A DNA stretch of 52,004 nt from Prescottella subtropica (GCF_005434945.1 NZ_SKCH01000026.1:1-52004), one strand, 5' to 3'; shown: positions 38,512 to 47,437, counted from the stretch's first letter. Numbers and translations are program-made. Notes: a model not told the origin generated them from the letters alone.

Positions 38512-39738
38512 TCAACCCTGCGGGGACCAGTCGGTCGTCTCCGCCCAGTCCCACGCCCGCCGGTAGCCCCGGTCGAACCAGGGCTCTGTGGTCTGCACGT
38601 ACGCCCGCACGGCCGCAGCGTCGTCGTGGGCGACGGTCGCGGCCTCGGCGGCAGCCCGCTGTTTCACGTCGAGGAACTCGTTCCGGGCCACGGCGTCCGC
38701 ACGCAGCCAGTCCCGCAGCAGCAGCGCGAACCGCTGCCCGGGACGGCCGTCGACCCGCAGGTCGATCCGGACCGGCCGGCCAGGGTCGGCGCTGCCGTGG
38801 GTGCGTTTCGCCCACAGGGCCGGATCGGCCTCCCCGCCGACGCCGTACTCGGGTTTCGGCGGTTCGACCGTCTCCTCGAGGATCGGGGGGAAACCCGCCG
38901 CCGCGAGCGGTGCACGCAGGGCGTCGGCCGCGTCCAGGTCGGCGACGGTGATCTGGATGTCGACGATGTCGCGGGCATCGAGTCCCGGAACCGCCGTCGA
39001 GCCGACGTGGTCGATCCGGATCGCCCGCTCCCCGCACACGGCGCGGAGTCGGTCGACGAGCCGTCGTCCCTGCGCCGGCCACTGCGGGTCGTCGGCGCGC
39101 AGGATCGGCGGCGCGGTCACGACGGCCCCGTCGCGCAGGTTCCGGTCGAACGGCAACAACCGATCGGTGACCAGTGCCCGCACCTGCGCCTCGAGGGCGT
39201 CGGGGGTGCCGTTGTTGTCGAGCCACACGTCCGCGGCTGCGCGGCGCTGCTCGTCGGTGGCCTGCGCGGCGATCCGGGCCCGCGCATCCGCTTCCGGCAT
39301 CCCGCGCAACTCGACGAGCCGGCGCAGCCGTTCGGTCTCCTCGACGTACACGACGAGCACCAGGTGGAAGATCGGACCCATCCGGCCCTCGACCAGCAGC
39401 GGAATGTCCTGCACGACGACCGCATCCGTCGGGGCGCCGTCGACGAGTTCGGTGGTGCGCTGCCCGATCCGCGGATGCAGGATCGAGTTGAGCAGCAGTC
39501 GGGACTCCTCCGACGCGAATGCCGTCGCCGCGAGCGCGGGCCGGTTCAGGGAGCCGTCGGACTGCAGGATGCCGTCCCCGAACGCGTCGACGAGCGCCGC
39601 GAGCCCAGGGGTGCCCGGTTCGACGACCTCGCGGGCGATGACGTCCGCATCCACGATGACCGCACCCAGTTCCGCGAGAACACGCGACACGGTCGACTTG
39701 CCGGCTCCGATGCCTCCGGTGAGGCCCACTCTCAACAC
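38512..39738 (-). CDS. coaE: Dephospho-CoA kinase fused to a GrpB domain
   Basis: Final step of CoA synthesis, phosphorylation of dephospho-CoA. The 408-aa protein starts LRVGLTGGIGAGKST with the P-loop at residues 8-15, followed by DADVIAREVVEPG, and LNRPALAATAF in the CoaE domain (about 1-200). A GrpB/UPF0157 nucleotidyltransferase-like domain follows (about 220-408), with IDHVGSTAVPGL and the acidic DIVDIQI strand. The same fusion exists in Rv1631. GTG at 39738 has only a weak GAGAG upstream; TTG at 39735 is an alternative. Convergent with the DUF402 gene, 9 bp between. Confidence 0.94.
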   Translation of the reverse strand: MLRVGLTGGIGAGKSTVSRVLAELGAVIVDADVIAREVVEPGTPGLAALVDAFGDGILQSDGSLNRPALAATAFASEESRLLLNSILHPRIGQRTTELVDGAPTDAVVVQDIPLLVEGRMGPIFHLVLVVYVEETERLRRLVELRGMPEADARARIAAQATDEQRRAAADVWLDNNGTPDALEAQVRALVTDRLLPFDRNLRDGAVVTAPPILRADDPQWPAQGRRLVDRLRAVCGERAIRIDHVGSTAVPGLDARDIVDIQITVADLDAADALRAPLAAAGFPPILEETVEPPKPEYGVGGEADPALWAKRTHGSADPGRPVRIDLRVDGRPGQRFALLLRDWLRADAVARNEFLDVKQRAAAEAATVAHDDAAAVRAYVQTTEPWFDRGYRRAWDWAETTDWSPQG

Positions 39739-39811
39739 GCCGACCAGTCTCTCACCGAACACGCCGAAGATCATCAAGCGGCGAAATGCACGATTCGGTG
39801 ACCGGTTCGGA

Positions 39812-39817
39812 TAGCCT
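39812..39817 (+). promoter_or_regulatory. -10 element of the 70-aa small gene
   Basis: TAGCCT lies 51 bp before the ATG of the small gene, giving a leader of about 45 nt. It faces away from coaE. No clear -35. Confidence 0.4.
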
Positions 39818-39868
39818 TGCAGGCAGCCGTTCGACCAGCCGAATTCGAGAAACGACCAGGAGCCGCTC

Positions 39869-40081
39869 ATGCGCAGCACGTCCACGCGACTCGGCCGGCA
39901 CCGTCTCGGCATGGAGAACGGCGTCCACGCGATCCTCATTCCCGAGGTCGCCTCGGCGCTCGCGGAGCATCGACGCACCTGGTTCACCAGCGTGCTGACG
40001 CCCGCCCGCCACAGCTTCGCGAGCATTCGTAAGCAGACGGCGACCATGCCGGCCCGATGGGCGCCCGCCGTAGCGAACTGA
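39869..40081 (+). CDS. Small basic 70-aa protein of unknown function
   Basis: Not recognised. Support is contextual: a -10 box (39812-39817), AGGAG (39858-39862) 6 nt before the ATG, and a 20-bp terminator stem starting 15 bp after the stop. The peptide is rich in Arg, Ser, Thr and Ala (MRSTSTRLGRHRLGMENGVH at the start; FASIRKQTATMPARW near the end) with a moderately hydrophobic centre (HAILIPEVASALAEH). No signal peptide or membrane span. A shorter start at the internal ATG (39911) is possible. Lies between coaE and rpsA, where mycobacteria have no annotated gene that I recall. Confidence 0.55.
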   Translation: MRSTSTRLGRHRLGMENGVHAILIPEVASALAEHRRTWFTSVLTPARHSFASIRKQTATMPARWAPAVAN

Positions 40082-40096
40082 CCGATATACGAATCG

Positions 40097-40142
40097 ACGC
40101 CGGTGGCCCCGGTCCCACCCACGGGACCGGGGCCACCGGCGT
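40097..40142 (+). terminator. Very stable terminator after the 70-aa gene
   Basis: A perfect 20-bp stem (40097-40116 with 40123-40142) and a 6-nt loop, followed by TTCC. It starts 15 bp after the stop of the small gene. Confidence 0.8.
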
Positions 40143-40170
40143 TTCCGGGCACCCGTCGGGCTCTCCCCCA

Positions 40171-40237
40171 CCCGCGTTTTGCGCACTTGGCGCGCGTTCT
40201 CGGCGCCGATCCCCGCGCCAAGTGCGCGAAACGCGGG
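40171..40237. repeat. Long imperfect inverted repeat between coaE/small gene and rpsA
   Basis: Two 24-bp arms (40171-40194 and 40214-40237) are inverted copies with one mismatch; the core is GCGCACTTGGCGCG. The spacer is 19 bp. It is distinct from the flanking terminators and has no T-run, so a dispersed palindromic element or a DNA-binding site is as likely as a terminator. Confidence 0.7.
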
Positions 40238-40257
40238 CAGCGGCATCCGGACATGCA

Positions 40258-40296
40258 GAAGACCCCGGTCCTCGGGGTACGAGGACCGGGGTCTTC
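40258..40296 (-). terminator. Terminator of rpsA
   Basis: A perfect 17-bp stem (40258-40274 with 40280-40296) and 5-nt loop, 36 bp downstream of the rpsA stop. It lacks a T-run on either strand. Confidence 0.7.
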
Positions 40297-40331
40297 CGGT
40301 GGATCACGCCTGACGTGTCAGGCGGTTGCTA

Positions 40332-41804
40332 TCAGGCGCCGCCCGACAGCTTCTCGCGCAGAGCGGCGAGCTGGGCATCGCTGGCCAGCGAGCCACCAGC
40401 GGACTCCGACGGGGCAGCGCCCTCGTCGTCCGAGTCCGACTCCGAGGAGTAGTTGGTGCCGGCCGCACCGGCCGCCGCCTCGGCAGCCTCGTCGGCAGCC
40501 ATCTTCTCCATCTGAGCGGTGTGCATCTTGTGGCGACGCTCGGCCTCCGCGTAGCGGGACTCCCACTCCTCACGCTGCTTATCGAAGCCTTCGAGCCATT
40601 CGTTGGTCTCGGCGTCGAAGCCCTCGGGGAAGATGTAGTTGCCCTGCTCGTCGTAGCTGTCGGCCATGCCGTACTTCGACGGATCGAACTCGGCGTTGTA
40701 GTCCTCGTTGGCCTGCTTCAGCGACAGCGAGATGCGGCGACGCTCCAGGTCGATGTCGATGACCTTGACGAGTGCATCGTCGCCGACGGCGACAACCTGG
40801 TCCGGAACCTCCACGTGGCGCTCGGCCAGCTCGGAGATGTGCACCAGGCCCTCGATGCCCTCCTCGACGCGAACGAACGCGCCGAACGGAACCAGCTTGG
40901 TGACCTTGCCCGGAACGATCTGGCCGATCGCGTGGGTGCGGGCGAACTGACGCCACGGGTCCTCCTGCGTCGCCTTCAGCGACAGGGAGACACGCTCGCG
41001 GTCCAGGTCGACGTCGAGGACCTCGACGGTGACCTCGTTGCCGACCTCGACAACCTCGGACGGGTGGTCGATGTGCTTCCAGGACAGCTCGGAAACGTGG
41101 ACCAGACCGTCGACGCCGCCGAGATCGACGAACGCACCGAAGTTGACGATCGAGGACACGACGCCCTTGCGGACCTGGCCCTTCTGCAGCTGGTGCAGGA
41201 ACTCGCTGCGGACCTCGGACTGGGTCTGCTCGAGCCATGCGCGACGCGACAGGACCACGTTGTTGCGGTTCTTGTCGAGCTCGATGATCTTGGCCTCGAT
41301 CTCCTTGCCGACGTACGGCTGGAGGTCGCGGACACGACGCATCTCGACGAGCGATGCGGGCAGGAAGCCGCGCAGACCGATGTCGAGGATGAGGCCGCCC
41401 TTGACGACCTCGATGACGGTGCCCTTGACGGCCTCGTCCTTCTCCTTGAGCTCCTCGATGGTGCCCCACGCGCGCTCGTACTGCGCACGCTTCTTCGACA
41501 GGATCAGACGGCCTTCCTTGTCCTCCTTGGTGAGGACCAGGGCTTCGACCTCATCGCCCACGGAGACGACCTCGTTGGGGTCGACGTCGTGCTTGATGGA
41601 GAGCTCACGGGAAGGGATGACGCCTTCGGTCTTGTAACCGATGTCGAGAAGGACCTCGTCGCGGTCGACCTTGACGATCGTGCCTTCGACGATGTCGCCA
41701 TCGTTGAAGTACTTGATCGTGGCGTCGATGGCGGCGAGGAAGTCCTCGGCGGAGCCGATGTCGTTGACGGCTACCTGCGGCGAGGTCACGGTGTTGGAGG
41801 GCAT
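40332..41804 (-). CDS. rpsA: 30S ribosomal protein S1
   Basis: mRNA-binding ribosomal protein (490 aa) with four S1/OB repeats at about residues 35-105, 120-190, 205-275 and 290-360; the third and fourth contain VSSIVNFGAFVDLGGVDGLV and VTKLVPFGAFVRVEEGIEGL. The N-terminal region and the acidic/Ser-rich C-terminal tail (EGAAPSESAGGS) match actinobacterial S1, which has four rather than six repeats; trans-translation roles have been suggested for that tail. ATG at 41804. A leader of about 200 nt follows its promoter (42011-42040), room for autoregulation by S1. Confidence 0.98.
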   Translation of the reverse strand: MPSNTVTSPQVAVNDIGSAEDFLAAIDATIKYFNDGDIVEGTIVKVDRDEVLLDIGYKTEGVIPSRELSIKHDVDPNEVVSVGDEVEALVLTKEDKEGRLILSKKRAQYERAWGTIEELKEKDEAVKGTVIEVVKGGLILDIGLRGFLPASLVEMRRVRDLQPYVGKEIEAKIIELDKNRNNVVLSRRAWLEQTQSEVRSEFLHQLQKGQVRKGVVSSIVNFGAFVDLGGVDGLVHVSELSWKHIDHPSEVVEVGNEVTVEVLDVDLDRERVSLSLKATQEDPWRQFARTHAIGQIVPGKVTKLVPFGAFVRVEEGIEGLVHISELAERHVEVPDQVVAVGDDALVKVIDIDLERRRISLSLKQANEDYNAEFDPSKYGMADSYDEQGNYIFPEGFDAETNEWLEGFDKQREEWESRYAEAERRHKMHTAQMEKMAADEAAEAAAGAAGTNYSSESDSDDEGAAPSESAGGSLASDAQLAALREKLSGGA

Positions 41805-42010
41805 GTGTTGAGTTGCTCCGGACGGGTCGTAAGTCGGTTGATGATGTTCTGTCGGGCAGGCGGACCGAAAGGCGTCGGATCACGACTCGCACTTGATGAT
41901 TCGAGGTCGAAGTCGTCCGGTCTCCCGGACCGCCGCGAGAACTCCACCCGCATACCGGAAACCAGAAAACGTACCGGAGAGAAAATGCGGCGGAGACACT
42001 CGCGAGCAAC

Positions 42011-42040
42011 AGCCTACTCGACCTCGAGTTAGCTGGGCAA
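42011..42040 (-). promoter_or_regulatory. Promoter of rpsA
   Basis: On the minus strand TTGCCC (42040 to 42035) and TAGGCT (42016 to 42011) are 18 bp apart. Transcription would start near 42004, giving a 200-nt leader. The promoter overlaps the upstream region of the divergent methyltransferase gene. The rest of 41805-42084 shows no gene. Confidence 0.6.
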
Positions 42041-42070
42041 ACCCGGGCGGAGAGTGTCGCATACGCCCTC

Positions 42071-42076
42071 TACGCT
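42071..42076 (+). promoter_or_regulatory. -10 element of a leaderless methyltransferase gene
   Basis: TACGCT ends 8 nt before the ATG at 42085 and no ribosome binding site is present, so transcription probably starts at or next to the start codon. Confidence 0.5.
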
Positions 42077-42084
42077 TGACCACC

Positions 42085-42933
42085 ATGTCCGACGATCGCC
42101 ATGCCGCCGCCAACTCCATCCTCGGGACGAGCGGGGTGAGTCGCACCCGCATCGGTACCGAGGCCAGTGAACGCGCCAGCCGCGCCTGGTGGGACGCCGA
42201 CGCCGACGACTACCACCGCACGCACGGTGAGTTCCTGGGCGTCGACTCCGATGCCGGCGAGTTCGTGTGGTGCCCGGAGGGCCTGCACGAGGGTGACGTG
42301 CACCTACTCGGCGAGGTCGCCGGCACGCGAATCCTCGAGGTGGGCTGCGGGTCGGCGCCGTGTGCCCGCTGGCTGGCCGGGCAGGGCGCGGACGTCGTCG
42401 GCCTCGACATCTCGATGGGCATGCTGGACAAGGGTGTCGCGGCGATGGAGCGGAGTGGGGCGCGGGTTCCCCTCGTCCAGGCCGGCGCGGAAGCGCTGCC
42501 GTTCGCCGACGAGAGTTTCGACCTTGCCTGTTCGGCTTTCGGTGCGGTTCCGTTCGTTGCGGATTCCGCCCTGGTGATGCGGGAGGTGGCGCGGGTGCTG
42601 CGGCCGGGTGGGTTGTGGGTGTTCGCGGTGAACCATCCGATCCGCTGGATCTTCCCGGACGATCCGGGCCCCGGCGGACTGACCGCGACGATCCCCTACT
42701 TCGACCGCACCCCGTACGTAGAGGTCGACGACGACGGCGTCCCCACGTACGTCGAGCATCATCGGACGATCGGCGACCGGGTCCGGGAGGCCGTCGCGGC
42801 CGGTCTCGAGGTGCGCGACATCGTCGAACCCGAGTGGCCGGAGTGGCTGGACCGGGAGTGGGGGCAGTGGAGCCCGCTGCGCGGCCAGGTGTTCCCCGGC
42901 ACCGCGATCTTCGTGACCCGCAAGCCCGCCTGA
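42085..42933 (+). CDS. Class I SAM-dependent methyltransferase
   Basis: A 282-aa methyltransferase with motif I ILEVGCGSAPCARWL (residues about 82-96), motif II GLDISMGML (acidic ribose-binding Asp), motif IV FDLACSAFGAVPFV and the post-motif VARVLRPGGLWVFAV. The Methyltransf_11 core is complete; the C-terminal part (EWPEWLDREWGQWSPLRGQ) is Trp-rich, as in several mycobacterial homologues. Substrate not known. Apparently leaderless. Divergent from rpsA and convergent with the amino acid importer genes. Confidence 0.85.
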   Translation: MSDDRHAAANSILGTSGVSRTRIGTEASERASRAWWDADADDYHRTHGEFLGVDSDAGEFVWCPEGLHEGDVHLLGEVAGTRILEVGCGSAPCARWLAGQGADVVGLDISMGMLDKGVAAMERSGARVPLVQAGAEALPFADESFDLACSAFGAVPFVADSALVMREVARVLRPGGLWVFAVNHPIRWIFPDDPGPGGLTATIPYFDRTPYVEVDDDGVPTYVEHHRTIGDRVREAVAAGLEVRDIVEPEWPEWLDREWGQWSPLRGQVFPGTAIFVTRKPA

Positions 42934-42940
42934 GTCGACC

Positions 42941-42969
42941 GCCCGGAGCAGCCCGAGGCTGCTCGGGGC
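42941..42969. terminator. Bidirectional hairpin between methyltransferase and ABC importer
   Basis: GCCCGGAGCAGCC (42941-42953) pairs with GGCTGCTCGGGGC (42957-42969) with one mismatch around a 3-nt loop, in the 40-bp gap between convergent stops. No T-run. Confidence 0.6.
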
Positions 42970-42973
42970 CGGC

Positions 42974-43738
42974 TCAGAGCAGCTTCGACAGGAAGGCGCG
43001 GGTGCGCTCGTGCTGCGGGTCGGACAGCAGCTGCCGCGGCTCCCCCGCCTCCACGACGACGCCGCCGTCCATGAACACGAGTTTGTCGGCGACCTCGCGG
43101 GCAAAGCCCATCTCGTGGGTGACGACGACCATCGTCATGCCGTCGCGGGCGAGGTCCTTCATGACACCGAGGACCTCGCCGACGAGTTCGGGGTCGAGCG
43201 CGGAGGTGGGCTCGTCGAACAGCATCAGTTTCGGTTCCATCGCCAGCGCCCGGGCGATCGCGACCCGCTGCTGCTGGCCGCCGGACAGTTGCACCGGGTA
43301 GGCGTCGGCCTTCGCGGCGAGCCCGACCCGGTCGAGCAGTTCCCGGGCTTTCGCGACGGCCTTGTCGCGGGACACCTTCTTCACCAGAACCGGTGCCTCG
43401 ACGACGTTCTCGAGGACGGTGCGGTGCGGGAACAGGTTGAAGTGCTGGAACACCATGCCGATGTCGCGGCGCTGCCGGGCCGCGGCGCGGGGGCTCAGTT
43501 CGTGGAGTTTTCCGCCGCGTTCGGCGTAGCCGACGAGTTCTCCGTCGACGTAGAGACGGCCGGCGTCGACGCGTTCGAGGTGGTTGATGCACCGCAGGAA
43601 CGTGGACTTGCCGGAGCCGGACGGGCCGATCAGGCACAGCACCTGTCCGGCCTCGATGTCGAGGGTGATGCCGCGCAGCACCTGGAGGGCGCCGTAGTTC
43701 TTGCACACGCGGTCGGCGCGGACCATGGGTGTCGTCAC
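42974..43738 (-). CDS. Polar amino acid ABC importer, ATP-binding protein
   Basis: ATPase (254 aa) of a PAAT-family importer. Walker [10 protein letters not shown] (residues about 38-46), Q-loop [18 protein letters not shown], signature [15 protein letters not shown], Walker [21 protein letters not shown] and the His in [20 protein letters not shown] are typical of GlnQ/HisP-like subunits. GTG at 43738 overlaps the permease stop by 4 bp (ATG at 43726 is an alternative). Works with the permease and lipoprotein encoded upstream. Confidence 0.95.
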   Translation of the reverse strand: MTTPMVRADRVCKNYGALQVLRGITLDIEAGQVLCLIGPSGSGKSTFLRCINHLERVDAGRLYVDGELVGYAERGGKLHELSPRAAARQRRDIGMVFQHFNLFPHRTVLENVVEAPVLVKKVSRDKAVAKARELLDRVGLAAKADAYPVQLSGGQQQRVAIARALAMEPKLMLFDEPTSALDPELVGEVLGVMKDLARDGMTMVVVTHEMGFAREVADKLVFMDGGVVVEAGEPRQLLSDPQHERTRAFLSKLL

Positions 43739-44679
43739 GCGGTGCCTCCTTCGTCCCGGCGCTGCGCGTCGGCGAGTCCCTGCAGTTGCGTCGCTGTCAG
43801 GGTGCGGGAGGCGCCCTTCGAGTAGTGCTTCTCGATGTAGTACTGGCCGATCATGAGGATGCTGGTGATCGCCAGGTACCAGGTGGACGCGACGAGCAGC
43901 AGCGGCACCGGATAGAAGTTGGCGCCGGAGATGTCGCGGGCCCGGCCGTACAGTTCGAGCGAGTAGGGCACGGCCGCGACCAGCGACGTGGTCTTGAGCA
44001 TGCTGATGAGCTCGTTGCCGGTGGGCGGAATGATCACCCGCATGGCCTGCGGCAGCACGGTGCGGCGCATGGTCTGTGTCCACGACATGCCGAGCGCGGT
44101 GGACGCCTCGATCTGTCCCTCGTTGACCGAGCCGATGCCGGCGCGGACGATCTCGGCCATGTAGGCGGCCTCGTTGAGGGCCAGGCCGATCATCGCGAAG
44201 AGGAATGCCGCCTCGAGCGACACGATGTCGAAGTGCACGAACTGCGGCCCGAACGGAACCCCGAGGTCGATCGACTTGTAGATGGCCGGGAACAGACCCC
44301 ACAGCACCAACTGGACGTAGACCGGGGTGCCGCGGAACACCCACAGGTACAGCCACGCCGCGGAGCGCAGTACCGGGTTCGGGGAGAGTCGCATGACGGC
44401 GAGCAGCACGCCGAGCACGATCGCGATGGCCATCGACAGCACGGTGAGCTGGAGGGTCTTCCAGGCGCCGGAGACGATGCGCTCGTCGAACAGGTACTGC
44501 CCGTAGATGTCCCAGTGGAACTCCGGGTTGGTCGCGGCTCCGTAGACGAACAGGCCGAACAGTCCCAGCACGACGACGGCGGCGACCCAGCGGCCGGGAT
44601 GCCGCAGCGGGACCGCTCTGATCGGCTCCGGTTCGGAGGCCGACGACGCGGTCGGTGGCCGGCTCTCGTTGGCTGGCAT
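43735..44679 (-). CDS. Polar amino acid ABC importer, permease
   Basis: A 314-aa HisM/GlnP-type permease: after a 30-residue cytoplasmic tail, hydrophobic segments at about 33-52, 77-100, 107-130, 152-172 and 268-290; the EAA loop reads [22 protein letters not shown]. The N-terminal extension and the long C-terminal tail ([16 protein letters not shown]) are longer than in E. coli. It sits 21 bp after the binding-protein gene and overlaps the ATPase gene. A single permease implies a homodimer. Substrate unknown, glutamate/glutamine-like or basic amino acids most likely. Confidence 0.93.
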   Translation of the reverse strand: MPANESRPPTASSASEPEPIRAVPLRHPGRWVAAVVVLGLFGLFVYGAATNPEFHWDIYGQYLFDERIVSGAWKTLQLTVLSMAIAIVLGVLLAVMRLSPNPVLRSAAWLYLWVFRGTPVYVQLVLWGLFPAIYKSIDLGVPFGPQFVHFDIVSLEAAFLFAMIGLALNEAAYMAEIVRAGIGSVNEGQIEASTALGMSWTQTMRRTVLPQAMRVIIPPTGNELISMLKTTSLVAAVPYSLELYGRARDISGANFYPVPLLLVASTWYLAITSILMIGQYYIEKHYSKGASRTLTATQLQGLADAQRRDEGGTA

Positions 44680-44700
44680 GACTGTTCCCTCTCTGGTGTT

Positions 44701-45597
44701 CTAGCTGGTCGCGCCGTTGACGACGGACGTCTCGATCATGCCCGCCTCGACGCCCCACGCCTCGGAGATCGTGCGGTACTGGCCGCCGTCGACGAGGTAC
44801 TGCATGGCCTGCTGCAGCACGGGTGCAAGCGGGGAGCCCTTGGCGACGACCCAGCCGTAGGGGGTGGCGTCGTACAGTCCGCCGGCGGGCACGAGCCGGC
44901 CGTCGCTGCGCTTGATCGCGTACGCGGTGACCGGGGAGTCGGCCGACAGGGCGTCGGCCCGGCCGAGGATCAGGGCGTTCGCGGCATCGGCCTGCGTCCC
45001 GTACTTGATCTTCTTGATGGGCGGCTTGCCGGCCGCGACGCACGCGTCGCTCTTGGCCGGGACCTCTTCGATGTCCTCGATCGTGGTGGTCTGGACGGCG
45101 ACCCGCAGGCCGCACGCGTCGTCGGGGTCGATGTCGTCGCCGGCGCGCTGCGCCCACTGGACACCCGCCCGGTAATACGTGACGAAGTCCACGGCTTTTT
45201 CGCGTTCGAACGTGTCGGTGAATCCGGATACGCCGACGTCGAGGGTGCCGGCCTGCACCGCGGGAATGATCTTGTCGAAGTCGGTCTGCTTGACGTCGAC
45301 CTCGAGGCCCAGAACAGCGCCGGCGGCGCGGATGAGGTCGATGTCGTAGCCGACGATGGTGCCGTCGTCGTCCTTGAACTCGTTGGGCGCGAACGGCGGG
45401 TTGGTACCGATCCGCAGCCGCCCGGACGCCGCGACCTGCGGTGGCAGCTGGTCGGCGATCGCGTCGACGCGCTCGATGTTCAGGGGCGGGACGGTGGGGA
45501 CGAGTCCCTCGTTGTTCTTGACGCATCCGGCGGCACCGACGGCGACGGCAGCGGTCAGGAACGCGGCTACGACGCGGGTCGCGCCTCGTGCGAACAT
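44701..45597 (-). CDS. Polar amino acid ABC importer, substrate-binding lipoprotein
   Basis: A 298-aa periplasmic-type binding protein anchored by lipid: signal peptide with Arg residues, hydrophobic core [16 protein letters not shown] and lipobox cysteine at residue 25. The SBP_bac_3 fold is shown by [51 protein letters not shown] and [20 protein letters not shown] at 45597 is chosen; ATG at 45609 (AAAGG directly before it) is also possible. First gene of the binding protein-permease-ATPase operon. Confidence 0.92.
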   Translation of the reverse strand: MFARGATRVVAAFLTAAVAVGAAGCVKNNEGLVPTVPPLNIERVDAIADQLPPQVAASGRLRIGTNPPFAPNEFKDDDGTIVGYDIDLIRAAGAVLGLEVDVKQTDFDKIIPAVQAGTLDVGVSGFTDTFEREKAVDFVTYYRAGVQWAQRAGDDIDPDDACGLRVAVQTTTIEDIEEVPAKSDACVAAGKPPIKKIKYGTQADAANALILGRADALSADSPVTAYAIKRSDGRLVPAGGLYDATPYGWVVAKGSPLAPVLQQAMQYLVDGGQYRTISEAWGVEAGMIETSVVNGATS

Positions 45598-45716
45598 CGC
45601 GTAATCCATCCTTTCCCCGAACCTTCCCGGACCGCCGAACAACCCGAAGAACACTACTGGCTCGGTGTCCCCGGAAACGAACCGCGTCGAACTGTTGACA
45701 AAACGGGCATCGCGCC

Positions 45717-46814
45717 TCAGCGGCGCAGCACGCGCGCGACGACGGTTTCGGTGAACGCCTGTGTCGAGGCGAGCCCGCCGAGGTCGGCGGTGGCGACACC
45801 CGCCTCGATCGTGCGTTCGACGCCGCTGTGGATGCGGCCGGCGGCGTCGGCGAGCAGTCGGTCGCCGCGGGTGACGGCGAGCCGGTCGAGGAGCATCGCC
45901 GCCGACAGGATCAGTGCGGTCGGGTTGGCCCGGTTGCGGCCGGCGATGTCGGGGGCGGCGCCGTGGGCGGCCTGCGCCATCGCCTTCGTGGCCGACGCGT
46001 TGAGCGACGCGGCGGTACCCAGCGACCCGGACAGCTCCCCCGCCAGGTCGGAGAGGATGTCGCCGAACATGTTCTCGGTGACGATCACGTCGTACTCGTC
46101 GCCGCGGCGCACCAGGTGGGCGGCCATCGCGTCGACGTGCTCGTCGTCGAGCGTCACGTCCGGATACTGCCGGCCGATGTCCCGGCACACGTCGCGGAAC
46201 AGGCCGGTGGTCGCGGACAGCACGTTCGCCTTGTGGACGATCGTGACGCGTCGGCGGCGGTGCAGGGCGAGCCCGAACGCGGTGTGGGCGATGCGCTCGC
46301 ACGCGGGACGGGTGACGACGCCGACGGCCATCGCGATGTCCGGGGTCGGCATGAATTCGCCCACCCCGGCGAACATGTTGCGGTCGGCGTAGAAGCCTTC
46401 GGTGTTCTCCCGGACGATCACCAGATCCATGTGCGGGGACACGGCCCGCACCCCGGGCAGGGCGCGGGCGGGCCGGATGTTGGCGTACAGGTCGAACCGT
46501 TTGCGGATCGTGCCGCCCGGGGTGAGCTGGCTGCAGAACGGTTCGGGGTAGGCGGCGCTGTCGTGTGGGCCGAGGACCCAGGCGTCGAGGTCGGCGAGCG
46601 CGACGAGCGTGCTCTCCGGGGCGGGGGTGCCGTGCTCGGCGATGGCGTCGAATCCGATCGGGAGCGGCACCCAGTCGACGGCGGGCGCCCCGACCGCACC
46701 GATCGCGGCGTCGACGACGTCCCGGGCGGCGGGAACGATCTCGTGTCCGATGCCGTCGCCGCGGAGCAGACCGATCCGCGTGTTCGGGGAATCTCCTGTA
46801 CTCGCGGCCCTCAT
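45717..46814 (-). CDS. Isocitrate/isopropylmalate dehydrogenase-family enzyme
   Basis: A 365-aa NAD(P)-dependent beta-decarboxylating dehydrogenase. Recognisable features: [18 protein letters not shown] at the start, [32 protein letters not shown] (substrate loop), the TIVHKANVL segment, [28 protein letters not shown] (metal/NAD part) and [26 protein letters not shown]. Closest type could be tartrate, isopropylmalate or homoisocitrate dehydrogenase; the exact substrate is not readable. ATG at 46814 lies inside the region flanked by a palindrome shared with the divergent gene. Ends 119 bp before the importer genes, same strand. Confidence 0.85.
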   Translation of the reverse strand: MRAASTGDSPNTRIGLLRGDGIGHEIVPAARDVVDAAIGAVGAPAVDWVPLPIGFDAIAEHGTPAPESTLVALADLDAWVLGPHDSAAYPEPFCSQLTPGGTIRKRFDLYANIRPARALPGVRAVSPHMDLVIVRENTEGFYADRNMFAGVGEFMPTPDIAMAVGVVTRPACERIAHTAFGLALHRRRRVTIVHKANVLSATTGLFRDVCRDIGRQYPDVTLDDEHVDAMAAHLVRRGDEYDVIVTENMFGDILSDLAGELSGSLGTAASLNASATKAMAQAAHGAAPDIAGRNRANPTALILSAAMLLDRLAVTRGDRLLADAAGRIHSGVERTIEAGVATADLGGLASTQAFTETVVARVLRR

Positions 46815-46817
46815 CGG

Positions 46818-46838
46818 ACCATCATGGCCGATGATGGT
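46818..46838. promoter_or_regulatory. Palindrome at the divergent starts of the dehydrogenase and 2H genes
   Basis: ACCATCAT (46818-46825), 5 nt, ATGATGGT (46831-46838) form a perfect 8-bp inverted repeat. It lies 3 bp from the dehydrogenase ATG and contains the first codons of the 2H-phosphoesterase gene; the two start codons are only 16 bp apart. Could be an operator or a coincidence of opposed start codons. Confidence 0.35.
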
Positions 46839-47361
46839 GCAGTCCGTGGAGTTGCTGCTGAGCGAGGATCTCGACGTCGCGGTGCGGGCCGAGTGGCGTC
46901 GGCTCACGGCCGCACGCCTGCCGAGTCAGGGCCGGATCAGCGCCGAATCGAACCGTCCGCACGTCACGCTCGGAGTGGCGACCGCGATCCCCGACGCCGT
47001 CGAGGACGCCCTCGCCCGGGAGATACCGTCGGCGCCGCTGCCGGTCCGGCTGGGCGGGGTGATCGTGTTCGGCGGCCGGCGGCTCACCCTCGCCCGCCTC
47101 GTGGTGCCGACACCGGAACTGCTGGCCCTGCAGCACCTCGTCCACGATCTGATCGCCGACTGCGACGGCGTGCCCTCCCACATCGTGCCCGGCGAGTGGA
47201 CGCCGCACGTGACCCTCGCCCGCCGCATCCCGGCCCCCGATCTGGGCACCGCCGTGTCGGTGACCCGCGCCGCCGCCGGCGACGTCACCGGCGTCTCGGA
47301 CGGGGTGCGGCGCTGGGATTCGGAGCACAAGCGGGAGTGGCGGATCGGCGGCCCCGGATAG
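46831..47361 (+). CDS. 2H phosphoesterase (2'-5' RNA ligase-like)
   Basis: A 176-aa protein with two HxT motifs, PHVTLG (residues about 44-49) and PHVTLA (about 129-134), the hallmark of the 2H phosphoesterase fold. Family members open 2',3'-cyclic phosphates of RNA ends or act on other cyclic phosphodiesters; the role here is not known. Start is uncertain between adjacent ATGs at 46831 and 46834; both lie 17-20 bp from the divergent dehydrogenase start, so promoters must overlap coding sequence. Thioredoxin follows 76 bp downstream. Confidence 0.8.
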   Translation: MMVQSVELLLSEDLDVAVRAEWRRLTAARLPSQGRISAESNRPHVTLGVATAIPDAVEDALAREIPSAPLPVRLGGVIVFGGRRLTLARLVVPTPELLALQHLVHDLIADCDGVPSHIVPGEWTPHVTLARRIPAPDLGTAVSVTRAAAGDVTGVSDGVRRWDSEHKREWRIGGPG

Positions 47362-47437
47362 CCGTGCGGAAGAATCCCGGACACGACGGTGTTGCACCGA
47401 GCAACGTTCGACGATCCGCTTCCCCGAAAGGACCCTC

